From: an uncultured Cohaesibacter sp.
GTDB lineage: Bacteria; Pseudomonadota; Alphaproteobacteria; Rhizobiales; Cohaesibacteraceae
Assembly: GCF_963662805.1 (NCBI RefSeq)
Contig: NZ_OY759869.1
Coordinates: 158,501 to 222,500, forward strand
Reading direction: 5' to 3'
DNA length: 64,000 nt
The stretch's first letter is position 1; every line of letters starts with the position of its first letter. Under the pieces are notes generated by a model. It was not told where the DNA came from. It worked only from the letters and a program-made list of their open reading frames with translations, and made no database searches. This document shows positions 26,294 through 34,640 of this stretch, piece by piece. A program made the position numbers and the translations under genes.

Positions 26294-27493
26294 TTGAAAC
26301 TTGTGACGGAGTTTCAACATTTCTTCTCCAACATCACGCGCATGCGTTGGTTTCTCAGGCGACTTAAAAGAATGCTCTTGCGGTCAGACACAGCTCTGGA
26401 AGGTTTTGGCATACTGGACCAGTTCGACAGTCCTTTCATGCATGAGGCATTCCTGCGTGCAAGCGAAGGTCGGATCTGTTCTGGGCCAGTCGAGTTTGTC
26501 GATGAGCAGGGCTATCGGCTCGCATGGGAAGAGCAGCGATCTTCATTTGCTCTGGGCGCGACGGTTGCGACCTATTGGGCGCATGGATATGGGCCGATTG
26601 GCGGAGGGTTCTGCTCGTCGGGTGGCGAGTGGGAGCGTTCCGAGGTCGGATTTCACACGGCCCTTGACCGGATGGCTGATGCGTCCGGTGCCGATCTTAT
26701 CGTCTGGCCCTATTTCCCGCTTGAAGCACGAGAATTTGGATGGCTGTGCAGCTGGCTGAGCGGGCGGCTTGATCGGGATGTCTCCCGACTGATGCTGTCC
26801 ATGCGCGAGCACAAGCGCGCCTTCTTGGACGCCCGCGCCGGGGATGCCCGAACCGGGCAGGAGGGACGCGGCACAGGTGGCGGCATCGTGCTTAGCCGCA
26901 ACAAGCGCAAGACTCTTGGCCGACAGGTGCGCCGTCTTGAGGAGTTGGGGGGCGTGCATTTTCGCTCGACCCTTCAGGATCTCGCGACGGACGAGGCCAT
27001 GGAGCGGTTTCTGCTGACCGAGTCCTCAGGCTGGAAGGCCCAGCATGGCACGGCACTTGCCGTCGATGAAAAGCTGAACGCTTTCGTCATGGGCTTCATG
27101 CCGCAAATGATTGAAGAGGGGCGGGCACAGGTCGATCTGATGATGCTTGATGACAAGTGCATCGCCGGTCTCATTTCGCTGAGAGCGGGGCGCGGCCTGT
27201 TCAGCTGGAAAACCGGCATGGACGAGGTTTACAAACGCTTCTCTCCAGGCGTTCACATGCTGCTACATGTCAGCGAAGAAGCGGTCAGGGACGACAGCAT
27301 CGACTATGTTGACAGCCTTGCGGATCAAGGGCATCCGGTGGCCGAGCATATCTGGGCAGGGCGTCGGCGCTATGCTCAACTGTTCCTGCCGCTCAACAGC
27401 CACGGCATTGCCGCCTCACAGAGTCTGAGGGCGGCAATGGCTGGCAAGGACAGCGCTCGCTATTGGCTGAAAAAGGCACTCGGGCGCGCCTGA
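26294..27493 (+). CDS. GNAT_6 (BioF2/CelD-like) acyltransferase-domain protein
   Basis: A roughly 400-aa cytoplasmic protein whose C-terminal half (about 195-340) matches the GNAT_6/FemAB-like fold found in CelD cellulose-biosynthesis and polysaccharide-associated proteins: LSRNKRKTLGRQVRRLEE, ESSGWKAQHGTAL, GLISLRAGRGLFSWKTGMDE and FSPGVHMLLHV. It probably transfers an acyl or aminoacyl group, but acceptor and donor are unknown. The start is uncertain: the listed TTG has no clear ribosome site, and an ATG occurs at 26342. The 282 bp upstream show no gene. Its 3' end overlaps the convergent CAP gene by 34 bp. Confidence 0.75.
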   Translation: MKLVTEFQHFFSNITRMRWFLRRLKRMLLRSDTALEGFGILDQFDSPFMHEAFLRASEGRICSGPVEFVDEQGYRLAWEEQRSSFALGATVATYWAHGYGPIGGGFCSSGGEWERSEVGFHTALDRMADASGADLIVWPYFPLEAREFGWLCSWLSGRLDRDVSRLMLSMREHKRAFLDARAGDARTGQEGRGTGGGIVLSRNKRKTLGRQVRRLEELGGVHFRSTLQDLATDEAMERFLLTESSGWKAQHGTALAVDEKLNAFVMGFMPQMIEEGRAQVDLMMLDDKCIAGLISLRAGRGLFSWKTGMDEVYKRFSPGVHMLLHVSEEAVRDDSIDYVDSLADQGHPVAEHIWAGRRRYAQLFLPLNSHGIAASQSLRAAMAGKDSARYWLKKALGRA

Positions 27494-28041
27494 TTGGTCG
27501 AGACCGCCTGCGACAGCGGTTTCTCATCCGGCTTTGCTAGGATCAGCGTCCAGAAGACCTTGTATTTCACATTCTCACGATAGCTCGTCGCGATCCCCAT
27601 TTCGGTGACGCCATCCTTGAGCATGTTGAGATTGTGCTGTCTGGAATCACGCCAGCCGGAGAAGGCCTCGGCGAGGCTCCAGTACCCTGCCCCGATATTC
27701 TCAGTTGCCAGAACCGGATCATAGCCAGACCGGCCCAGCCGCTTGATCAGCGTCATGTTCTTGTTCAGGGCATGGTCGACGCGGCCCGAGCTTGCCATGG
27801 CGTCGGACTGCTCCTTGGCTGCTGCCGCCAGTCTGGGGCTGAGCGTCAGGGCGTTCAGTCCGTTTCTCTGGCGATAGGCATTGATCAGCTCAAGCGCGGC
27901 CTGTGGGTCGACGTTGGCGTTGTCCCGGTTCAGCCGTTCATACATGGCCGGGGTCTGAAGATCCGGCCCGCTCGTGCAGGCCGAGAGCAGGGCGGCGGCA
28001 AGTCCGGTGAGAATGAGGGTCTTTGTCAGTGACTTAAGCAT
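27460..28041 (-). CDS. CAP/SCP-domain lipoprotein
   Basis: A 193-aa lipoprotein with a type-II signal (ILTGLAAALLSAC, lipidated Cys22) and a bacterial CAP domain related to YkwD: ALELINAYRQRNGLNALTLS, AAAKEQSDAMASSGRVDH and ENIGAGYWSLAEAFSGWRDS, including the putative cavity His and Glu residues. Function in bacteria is unclear; a structural or adhesive role is suggested for relatives. The ATG at 28041 overlaps the end of the upstream channel gene by 8 bp, implying translational coupling. Its 3' end overlaps the GNAT_6 gene by 34 bp. Confidence 0.87.
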   Translation of the reverse strand: MLKSLTKTLILTGLAAALLSACTSGPDLQTPAMYERLNRDNANVDPQAALELINAYRQRNGLNALTLSPRLAAAAKEQSDAMASSGRVDHALNKNMTLIKRLGRSGYDPVLATENIGAGYWSLAEAFSGWRDSRQHNLNMLKDGVTEMGIATSYRENVKYKVFWTLILAKPDEKPLSQAVSTNQARPSAFFSQ

Positions 28042-30583
28042 GAGTGCCGGGTCCTTCGTCAGCGCCGGCGGCATCGCCGGGCAAATCGACTTCATCCCGT
28101 TTCACGGAAACGGGGGCGCTGCTCTCCTGCTCCTCGTCCGGTGCCAAGGCAAGCTGTTTCTTTGCTTCGGATGAGACCACGGAGCGGATATGCACATCTG
28201 TCTGCGGGTATGGAATCTCGATGCCTTCTTCCTTGAGCGCCTTGAAGATCGCAAAGCGCAGTTCGCTTGCGGTGCTCAGGGAGGTCAGGACATCGTGGAC
28301 GTAACAGCGGATGTCGAAATCCAGAGAAGACGCTCCGAAGTCGAGGAACACCACGGAAGGCTCCGGATAGCGGGCAACGAGAGGGGAGTCTGTTGCGACG
28401 CGCATCAGCACCTCCCGTACCTTTTCCGGGTCCGCGTCGTAGGAGACACCGACGGGGACGATGATGCGGCCCATCGCGCCATTGTGCATCCAGTTCATCA
28501 CCCGGTTCGAGATCAGCTCGGAGTTGGGCAGGATCACTGTTGCCCGGTCGAAGGTCTCGATCTTGGTGGCGCGGACGGAGATTTTTTGCACGAAGCCCTG
28601 ATGCTCGCCGACGACAACCCAGTCGCCGGTCTTGATCGGCCGCTCGACCAGAAGAATGAGGCCGGAGACGAAGTTGTTGACGATGCTCTGAAGGCCGAAA
28701 CCAATACCGACGGAGAGAGCACCAGCAACCAGAGCAATGTTCGACAGATCAAGCCCCATATAGGAGAAGGCGAGCATCGCGGCGATGATGAAACCGACAT
28801 AGCCGACACTGGTCTGGATCGAGTTCTTGAGGCCGGTGTCGAGATTGGTGGCTGGCAACAGGCTGCGTTCCATCCAGCGCTGTATGCTGCGCACCAGCAC
28901 CAGCGCAATGAAGAAGACGGCCAGCGCCCCAAGTATGGCAATGGGTGAGATGGTCAGATCGCCGATCTCGACGCTGAAAATGGCACGTCTCAGAGACGAC
29001 AGGAAGTCGGATGACTGGACGCCCCAGGGCGCGAAGATCAGAAGCGCTGCGGCGATGTAGAGCAGAATGCGAATCAGGCCATTGAGAATCACGCCGATCT
29101 GATTGATCGCTCGCAGGGGAATGCCGATAGAATGGGCGGCTTTCCTGACGCGGTCATTCTTGACGTCCAGCCCTTCGGAGAAGAAGTTGTCTACCAGCGA
29201 GGTCAGGACACCAAGCAGCCCGACGATGACGAAGACGCGCAGCATCTGCTCGGCCATGAAGGCTCCGAGAGAGACATAGCCCAGCATCACTGCAAGGATG
29301 ATGGCGACACAGGCCAGCCAGACCACCGGTTTGAACACCGAGATGAAGCCGGGCAGGAAGGCGGTCGTCAGATCATTGCCCGCATTGGCGGTGGACGTCA
29401 TGCCCTCTTCCCCATTTTCCCCCTCTGATGCCTCTTCCCCGATGGAGATGCGCATTCCGAGCCAGACAAGCACCGCAACCAGCACGGCGGAGGTGCCTGA
29501 GATGAGGATGGTCGTCTCGATGGGCGTGAACAGCAGCTGCTGTGTTTCCCGGAAGGTCAGCTCGATTGCGGTGACCACCAGCAGGATCAGCGCCAGCCCG
29601 AAGAGCTTTTGGGCGACACTGGTGCTCAGGTTCAGCATGCGATAGTGCGGTTTGGCCGGAGCGACAAGGACACGCACCAGCCCATAGCCAAGCGAGGTGC
29701 TCCAGACCACGACGCCGAGCTGGTTGAGAAAATCGCTGACGCGGGGTGGCACCAGTTCTGCGTTCTTCAGGATCAGGACAATTGCCAGCATGATCATGAA
29801 GGGCACGAACGTGTAGACGAAGGTGGCCCATGCCGCGTGCAGGCTGCGCTGCAGCGGACTGGGGTTTTCAAGTCGGGCGAGGCGGCTGACGCCGGTGAAC
29901 AGCAGATAGCGCAAGGGGCCGACGATAACCACGGCGACCAGCAGGATCATGCCGATGATCTGCCAGATCTGGCTCGCGGCCTTGGACGACAGGAAGTTCA
30001 CCCAGTCAGTGAACAGATAGCTTGCCGCGTTGCCTGTTACCTGCAGACCTCCGAGCCCTTCGAGCCAGAGGGCCGGGTTGAGCAGGGAATTGGAGCGGTT
30101 GAACAAGAGTTCGGTGAAGCGCTCCTGACGGGCCAGCGTGATCTTGTTGAGCATCTGTGTCGCGCGCACTTCGTTGGCGGTCAACAGCTTGATTTCCGCG
30201 TCGAGTGTAGCGACCTGATCTTCCAGATTGGCGCGACGGTCGGTGAGGGTCGTGGACTCGGCGTTGGCGGTTTCGCCCTCCTTGGTTTCCTCCGGCTTGA
30301 GGGCCTCGAGGCGGGCACGCGCTTCCGTCAGGGTCGGCTGCAGCTCCGTTTTCTTGCCGTTCGCTTCTTCTTCGACAATCAACAGCTCTTCGCGCAGGCC
30401 GGAAAAGTCCTGTTCGGAGAGACTGTCGCGGTTGAGTGCCGCTTCGATGCGGTCAAGCCGGGCCGTAAGGCTGTCCGCCAGAGAAGTCTGGGGATCCTGC
30501 GCGTGGGCAAGAGAGGTCATGACCAGCAGGAACGCCATGAAGAGGCCAGTGGCCACTAGGCGAAGAGAGGGAACCTGAATCAC
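28034..30583 (-). CDS. Large MscS-family mechanosensitive channel with DUF3772-type N-terminal domain
   Basis: An 849-aa inner-membrane channel that would release solutes on hypo-osmotic shock. Order: signal peptide (to AHAQ near residue 30), a periplasmic coiled coil rich in Glu/Arg (about 35-140), roughly ten transmembrane segments, then the MscS pore and beta domain (about 610-820) with GIGFGLQSIVNNFVSG and GDWVVVGEHQGFVQKI. The GTG start at 30583 is chosen because AGAGGA precedes it by 8 nt and gives a proper signal peptide; 70 further codons are open upstream. A charged tail of about 30 residues ends the protein. It is coupled to the CAP lipoprotein gene downstream. Confidence 0.9.
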   Translation of the reverse strand: MIQVPSLRLVATGLFMAFLLVMTSLAHAQDPQTSLADSLTARLDRIEAALNRDSLSEQDFSGLREELLIVEEEANGKKTELQPTLTEARARLEALKPEETKEGETANAESTTLTDRRANLEDQVATLDAEIKLLTANEVRATQMLNKITLARQERFTELLFNRSNSLLNPALWLEGLGGLQVTGNAASYLFTDWVNFLSSKAASQIWQIIGMILLVAVVIVGPLRYLLFTGVSRLARLENPSPLQRSLHAAWATFVYTFVPFMIMLAIVLILKNAELVPPRVSDFLNQLGVVVWSTSLGYGLVRVLVAPAKPHYRMLNLSTSVAQKLFGLALILLVVTAIELTFRETQQLLFTPIETTILISGTSAVLVAVLVWLGMRISIGEEASEGENGEEGMTSTANAGNDLTTAFLPGFISVFKPVVWLACVAIILAVMLGYVSLGAFMAEQMLRVFVIVGLLGVLTSLVDNFFSEGLDVKNDRVRKAAHSIGIPLRAINQIGVILNGLIRILLYIAAALLIFAPWGVQSSDFLSSLRRAIFSVEIGDLTISPIAILGALAVFFIALVLVRSIQRWMERSLLPATNLDTGLKNSIQTSVGYVGFIIAAMLAFSYMGLDLSNIALVAGALSVGIGFGLQSIVNNFVSGLILLVERPIKTGDWVVVGEHQGFVQKISVRATKIETFDRATVILPNSELISNRVMNWMHNGAMGRIIVPVGVSYDADPEKVREVLMRVATDSPLVARYPEPSVVFLDFGASSLDFDIRCYVHDVLTSLSTASELRFAIFKALKEEGIEIPYPQTDVHIRSVVSSEAKKQLALAPDEEQESSAPVSVKRDEVDLPGDAAGADEGPGTHA

Positions 30584-30798
30584 GGGCGTTTTCCTCTGAT
30601 TTTGTTGTCTTTCGTCGACCTGACTAAAAGGTCTAATGGAATTCGGGTCGCAACACAATTGCTTCGATGGCTCCATTGGGTGGGCAGACATTGTGATCAT
30701 TGTGTGACAGATTGTGAGACTGCGACCGGTTTCCAGTGCTTGCTGCCCCGTGGCATCGAGTGATCCCATCACGAAGTCGAGAGAAAGAGACAAAAGTC

Positions 30799-31641
30799 AT
30801 GTCCAAGTCGTTTGACATCAATGATCCCGTGTTTCCCAAAAAGCTCGAAGAGATCATCATGCAAAGCGGGGGCTACCCGTATGACAAGAAGCTCAAGCGC
30901 GAAAAATATGAAGAAGAGCTGGAGATCCTGCAGATCGAACTGGTGAAGGTGCAGCAATGGGTGCAGGACACCGACCAGCGGATCATTTCCGTGTTCGAGG
31001 GACGTGATGCTGCTGGCAAGGGCGGCACCATCAAGTGCTTTACCCAATATACCAATCCGCGCCATGTGCGCGTCGTGGCGCTGTCCAAACCCAGTGATGT
31101 GGAGCAGGGGCAATGGTATTTCCAGCGCTATGTCGAACAATTCCCGACCAGCGGTGAGATCGTTCTGTTCGACCGGTCCTGGTACAACCGGGCCGGGGTC
31201 GAGCCGGTGATGGGATTCTGCACGCACGAGCAGACATCGAAGTTTCTCAAGGATGCACCCCGGTTCGAGCAGACCATCAACGACAGTGGCACGAAGCTGT
31301 TCAAATTCTGGCTCAATGTCGGTCAGGAAATGCAGCTCAAGCGTTTTCACGACCGCCGACATAGCCAGCTCAAGCATTGGAAGCTGTCGCCGATGGATCT
31401 TGAGGCGCTCGACAAGTGGGATGACTATACCAAGGCCAGAGACCGGATGCTGAAGCATACCCACACCGAGGAGACGCCCTGGATCGTCGTGCGATCCAAC
31501 GACAAGCGGCGCGCCCGGCTCAACGTGCTGCGCCATTTCCTCGCTCATCTCGATTATCCGGGCAAGGATAGCTCGGTGATCAAGGACACGGATCCGAAGA
31601 TCCTGGGGTTTGGTCCCGATTTTACCAATTTGGGCGAATGA
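30799..31641 (+). CDS. ppk2: Polyphosphate kinase 2 (PPK2)
   Basis: Transfers phosphate between polyphosphate and a nucleotide (ADP/GDP or AMP). The 280-aa single-domain protein has Walker A FEGRDAAGKGG (67-76), the lid-type sequence and Walker B FDRSWYNRAGVE (124-135, D125). A one-domain length suggests class I or III, usually acting on nucleoside diphosphates, but class cannot be settled by eye. The ATG at 30799 is chosen over an upstream open stretch because the family starts near MSKSFDIND. It is divergent from the MscS gene and ends at a bidirectional terminator. Confidence 0.93.
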   Translation: MSKSFDINDPVFPKKLEEIIMQSGGYPYDKKLKREKYEEELEILQIELVKVQQWVQDTDQRIISVFEGRDAAGKGGTIKCFTQYTNPRHVRVVALSKPSDVEQGQWYFQRYVEQFPTSGEIVLFDRSWYNRAGVEPVMGFCTHEQTSKFLKDAPRFEQTINDSGTKLFKFWLNVGQEMQLKRFHDRRHSQLKHWKLSPMDLEALDKWDDYTKARDRMLKHTHTEETPWIVVRSNDKRRARLNVLRHFLAHLDYPGKDSSVIKDTDPKILGFGPDFTNLGE

Positions 31642-31665
31642 GGCGACTGGTGCGGCTCTAATGAA

Positions 31666-31696
31666 AAGAAGCGGGCCTGAGCCCGCTTCTTCCTCG
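31666..31696. terminator. Bidirectional terminator between ppk2 and znuA
   Basis: Perfect 11-bp stem AAGAAGCGGGC / GCCCGCTTCTT (31666-31676 and 31681-31691) with a CTGA loop, 24 bp after the ppk2 stop and 85 bp beyond the znuA stop. A/T-rich flanks allow use on either strand, though the T-tract is short. Confidence 0.7.
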
Positions 31697-31775
31697 CAAA
31701 TGCGATCTGGAACACCCGTCTTGACCGGGAATGTTTCGACGCGAAGGTCGGGTCGGGGACTTCTCCCTACGCCGA

Positions 31776-32804
31776 CTAGTGTTCTCTCAGGCACTTGCTG
31801 AGCTGGTTGGCATTGTATCTGATGAGGTTCGGATAGAGATCCGGACCGGGCTCAAGATTGGCACCGATGGGATCCAGCTGGCTGATGCCCGCTGCAGTGC
31901 CCTCGGCCAGAACGCTCAGGATCTTGGGCGAGAATTGTGGTTCGGAGAAGAGGCAAACCGCGTTGGCATCCGATAGCTTCTGATGGATTTCGCGCACCCT
32001 TGCCGCACCGGGGTTGACGCCCGGATGCAGGGTGACCGACCCTGTGGCATTGGTTCCAAAGCGATGCTCGAAATATTGATAGGCATCGTGGAAGACGAAG
32101 TAGGGCTTGTCGGAGAGGCCCTCAAGGCTTGTGGTTGCCTCATCGATCACGCTATTCAGCTTTTCGACAAATGCCTTTTCGTTGGAGGCATAGGCACTGC
32201 CATTGTCCGGGTCGAGTTCGGTCAGCTCGGCAGTGATCGCATGGGCCATCTCGATGGCATTTATCGGATCGAGCCAGACATGGGGGTCGTCATGGTGGTC
32301 GCCATGGCCCTCGTGATCGTCTCCATGTTCATGCTCATGCTCGCCATGTTGATGATCGTCGTCGTGATCATGGTCTTCGTGAGCGTCGTGGTCCTCGCCC
32401 TCATGATCATGCTCGTGGCGTTCCCAGTTGCCGCCTTCACGCACGGGGAGGAATTTGAGGCCTGCTGCATCGGTAAGTGTTAACACGTGAGCCGATTTTG
32501 GCAGCGTATCGATCGGTTTATCGAGGAAGGCTTCGAGATTTGGGCCGATCCAGACGATAAGATCCGCTTCCTGCAATTCGCTGACCTGAGAGGGGCGTAA
32601 CTGGGTGCTGTGTGGTGATCCTGTCAGCTCAACCAGCAGATCAGGTTCTGCGATGCCGTCCATGATGGCGGCCGTGATGGAGTGGATGGGAGCGATCGAG
32701 GCCACCACTTTGGGGGCGGCGATGGCTGCTTGCGAAAGGCAAATAGTGCCGATGGCGCAAGAGGATATCAGGGTCGTGAAGCCGAGGCGTACAGATTTCA
32801 TCAT
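31776..32804 (-). CDS. znuA: Zinc ABC transporter substrate-binding protein ZnuA
   Basis: Periplasmic zinc-binding component of the ZnuABC high-affinity importer. The 342-aa protein has a signal peptide (to about residue 29, QAAIAAPKV), first metal His in GSPHSTQLRPS, a long histidine/aspartate-rich loop (about 118-172, dozens of His/Asp/Glu) and DPHVWLDPINAIEMA with a second ligand. The histidine loop is diagnostic of ZnuA over manganese-binding relatives. znuB and znuC are not in the window, so the gene is separated from its membrane components. A Zur-like operator lies 32 bp upstream. Confidence 0.93.
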   Translation of the reverse strand: MMKSVRLGFTTLISSCAIGTICLSQAAIAAPKVVASIAPIHSITAAIMDGIAEPDLLVELTGSPHSTQLRPSQVSELQEADLIVWIGPNLEAFLDKPIDTLPKSAHVLTLTDAAGLKFLPVREGGNWERHEHDHEGEDHDAHEDHDHDDDHQHGEHEHEHGDDHEGHGDHHDDPHVWLDPINAIEMAHAITAELTELDPDNGSAYASNEKAFVEKLNSVIDEATTSLEGLSDKPYFVFHDAYQYFEHRFGTNATGSVTLHPGVNPGAARVREIHQKLSDANAVCLFSEPQFSPKILSVLAEGTAAGISQLDPIGANLEPGPDLYPNLIRYNANQLSKCLREH

Positions 32805-32835
32805 AATCTCAGTTACTCATCGGGTTTGATGATTT

Positions 32836-32855
32836 TGTTATGTTATAACGTATCA
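32836..32855. promoter_or_regulatory. Zur-like operator upstream of znuA
   Basis: A 20-bp imperfect palindrome, TGTTATGTTA / TAACGTATCA (8 of 10 arm positions matched), centred on GTTATAAC. It resembles the alphaproteobacterial Zur consensus and sits 32 bp upstream of the znuA start. Zinc-responsive repression of znuA is expected from the family; the site itself is untested. Confidence 0.7.
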
Positions 32856-33080
32856 TTTATCGTGCTTTTGTTCGTTGGTCAACCATCTATTTTAAAAAGT
32901 CGGTGGCTTTTCCGAACCTGCCTTCACACTCGTCAATTGGTCGTAGTTTTAGAAGATTCAAGACAAAATTATTGATATTTTTTACGAATAACCAAGATTT
33001 TTTGACTTTTATTAACTCGAGGGATCCAAATTAATACTGAATAACTGTGTCGGACGTGCAGACATATAACTGGGGGAATG

Positions 33081-34574
33081 ATGTTCAGTTTTGCCAAAAC
33101 TTCGCGTAGTGACGTTACGACAGTGAACGCACAAGACAATGTTGTTGAAGAGGCAATAGAAGTTTCGTTGGACAACGAAGAGGCCGGAAAACAGAAGATC
33201 GACGAGAAGAGCATTCTGCAAATCATCTTCGACCTCAATGGTCTGGGTCAGAACATGGCCGACGTTGCTGGTCAGGTCGAACAGATCAATGGTGAAACCG
33301 CCGACTGTTTCAAGTCTCTTTCCCAACTCGTGACTGCATCGGGCGATGTACAGGCTTCCAACGAGCGTATTCTTGAAGAAGCTACGCAATCGTTTCAGAT
33401 TGCCGATGAAACATCGAACAATGTCGTGGAAGGACGCCAGCTGATCGACGACACCTTGCAGAAGGTCGCCGATCTGATGCAGGCCGTATCGGGCATCAAT
33501 ACCCAGTTGCAGGGGCTTCAGGCTGCGTTCTCTTCCGTTCGCGATGTTGCCGGTGCGATTGATGCCATCGCTCGCCAAACCAATCTTCTGGCTCTCAACG
33601 CGACGATCGAGGCCGCGCGCGCCGGCGAGGCAGGCAAGGGCTTTGCCGTGGTGGCTGCAGAGGTGAAGGCGCTTGCTGCACAGACGAGCAAGGCAACCGA
33701 GACCATCGGGTCAACGCTCTCGGAGCTTGATCAGGAAGCCGAGGCTCTGATTTCTTTGAGCGCAGAGGCGACGGCGTCCATGACGGACGTTGAAGCCAGC
33801 ACCACGCAGGTGCATGGCATGATCCAGGGGCTCGACGAGGCCTTCCAGTCGATCCGCCACTCCTCGGAATCCATCAAGACTCAGGTCAGCGACACAACGC
33901 AATCCATCGGGACGCTGGTGGAAGACGTCGATCTCGTGCACAAGGCGTTTGATATCACCCACAGCGGACTCCACGAAGCGAGCAAGAAGATGCTGCAGTC
34001 CGTTGCCGTTGCCGACCGGATGGTTGCGGTTTCCTCGATGAGTGGTGTGAAGACCGAAAACACCTTCTGCATAGAGTCGATCCAGAAACTGGCCAAGGAC
34101 ATCGGTCACGCCTTCGAGGGCGAAGTGAAGGCAGGTCGGATCAGCGAGAAGGATCTGTTCGACAGCAGCTATACGCCGATCCCCAACAGCAATCCCGAAC
34201 AGGTCATGGCACCCTTTACCACCATGACTGATCGTGTGATGCCGCAGTTTCAGGAACCCATCGTCGCCGAGCATGACGCCATCGTCTTTGTTGCTGCGGT
34301 GGACAAGAACGGCTATCTGCCGACCCACAACAAAGTCTTTTCAAAACCGCAGAGTGATGACCCGGTCTGGAATGCCGCCAACTGTCGTAACAGACGCATT
34401 TTCGATGACAGGGTTGGACTGGCCGCTGGCCGCAACACCGAGCCGTTCCTGATGCAGACCTATCGGCGCGACATGGGCGGTGGGGCCTATGTGCTGATGA
34501 AGGATATTTCCGCACCCATTTTCGTCAATGGCAAGCACTGGGGCGGCGTGCGGATGGGCTTCCGGGCCAGCTAG
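33081..34574 (+). CDS. Soluble methyl-accepting chemotaxis protein with C-terminal sensor domain
   Basis: A 497-aa chemoreceptor without membrane segments. The N-terminal half is the long helical signalling hairpin with the conserved tip IARQTNLLALNATIEAARAG (about 152-172) and GFAVVAAEVKALA. After a helical linker, the C-terminal 150 residues form a putative sensory domain (AAVDKNGYLPTHNKVFS, CRNRRIFDDRVG, FLMQTYRRDMGGGAYV, HWGGVRMGF) found behind the signalling region in other cytoplasmic receptors. It probably senses an internal cue and talks to CheA/CheW encoded elsewhere. GGGGG precedes tandem ATGs at 33078 and 33081. It is divergent from znuA. Confidence 0.88.
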   Translation: MFSFAKTSRSDVTTVNAQDNVVEEAIEVSLDNEEAGKQKIDEKSILQIIFDLNGLGQNMADVAGQVEQINGETADCFKSLSQLVTASGDVQASNERILEEATQSFQIADETSNNVVEGRQLIDDTLQKVADLMQAVSGINTQLQGLQAAFSSVRDVAGAIDAIARQTNLLALNATIEAARAGEAGKGFAVVAAEVKALAAQTSKATETIGSTLSELDQEAEALISLSAEATASMTDVEASTTQVHGMIQGLDEAFQSIRHSSESIKTQVSDTTQSIGTLVEDVDLVHKAFDITHSGLHEASKKMLQSVAVADRMVAVSSMSGVKTENTFCIESIQKLAKDIGHAFEGEVKAGRISEKDLFDSSYTPIPNSNPEQVMAPFTTMTDRVMPQFQEPIVAEHDAIVFVAAVDKNGYLPTHNKVFSKPQSDDPVWNAANCRNRRIFDDRVGLAAGRNTEPFLMQTYRRDMGGGAYVLMKDISAPIFVNGKHWGGVRMGFRAS

Positions 34575-34604
34575 GTCCGGAAATTTCCACTCACGATTTG
34601 ACGT

Positions 34605-34640
34605 CTCGTCAGGGTTTGGCTTCTCGTCAGGGTTTGGCTT
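34605..34640. repeat. 18-bp tandem duplication spanning a stop codon
   Basis: Two perfect copies of an 18-bp unit (CTCGTCAGGGTTTGGCTT at 34605-34622 and 34623-34640). On the minus strand the unit encodes EAKP plus the TGA stop, so the transpeptidase C terminus and its stop are repeated just downstream. A recent slippage duplication is the simplest explanation. Confidence 0.85.
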
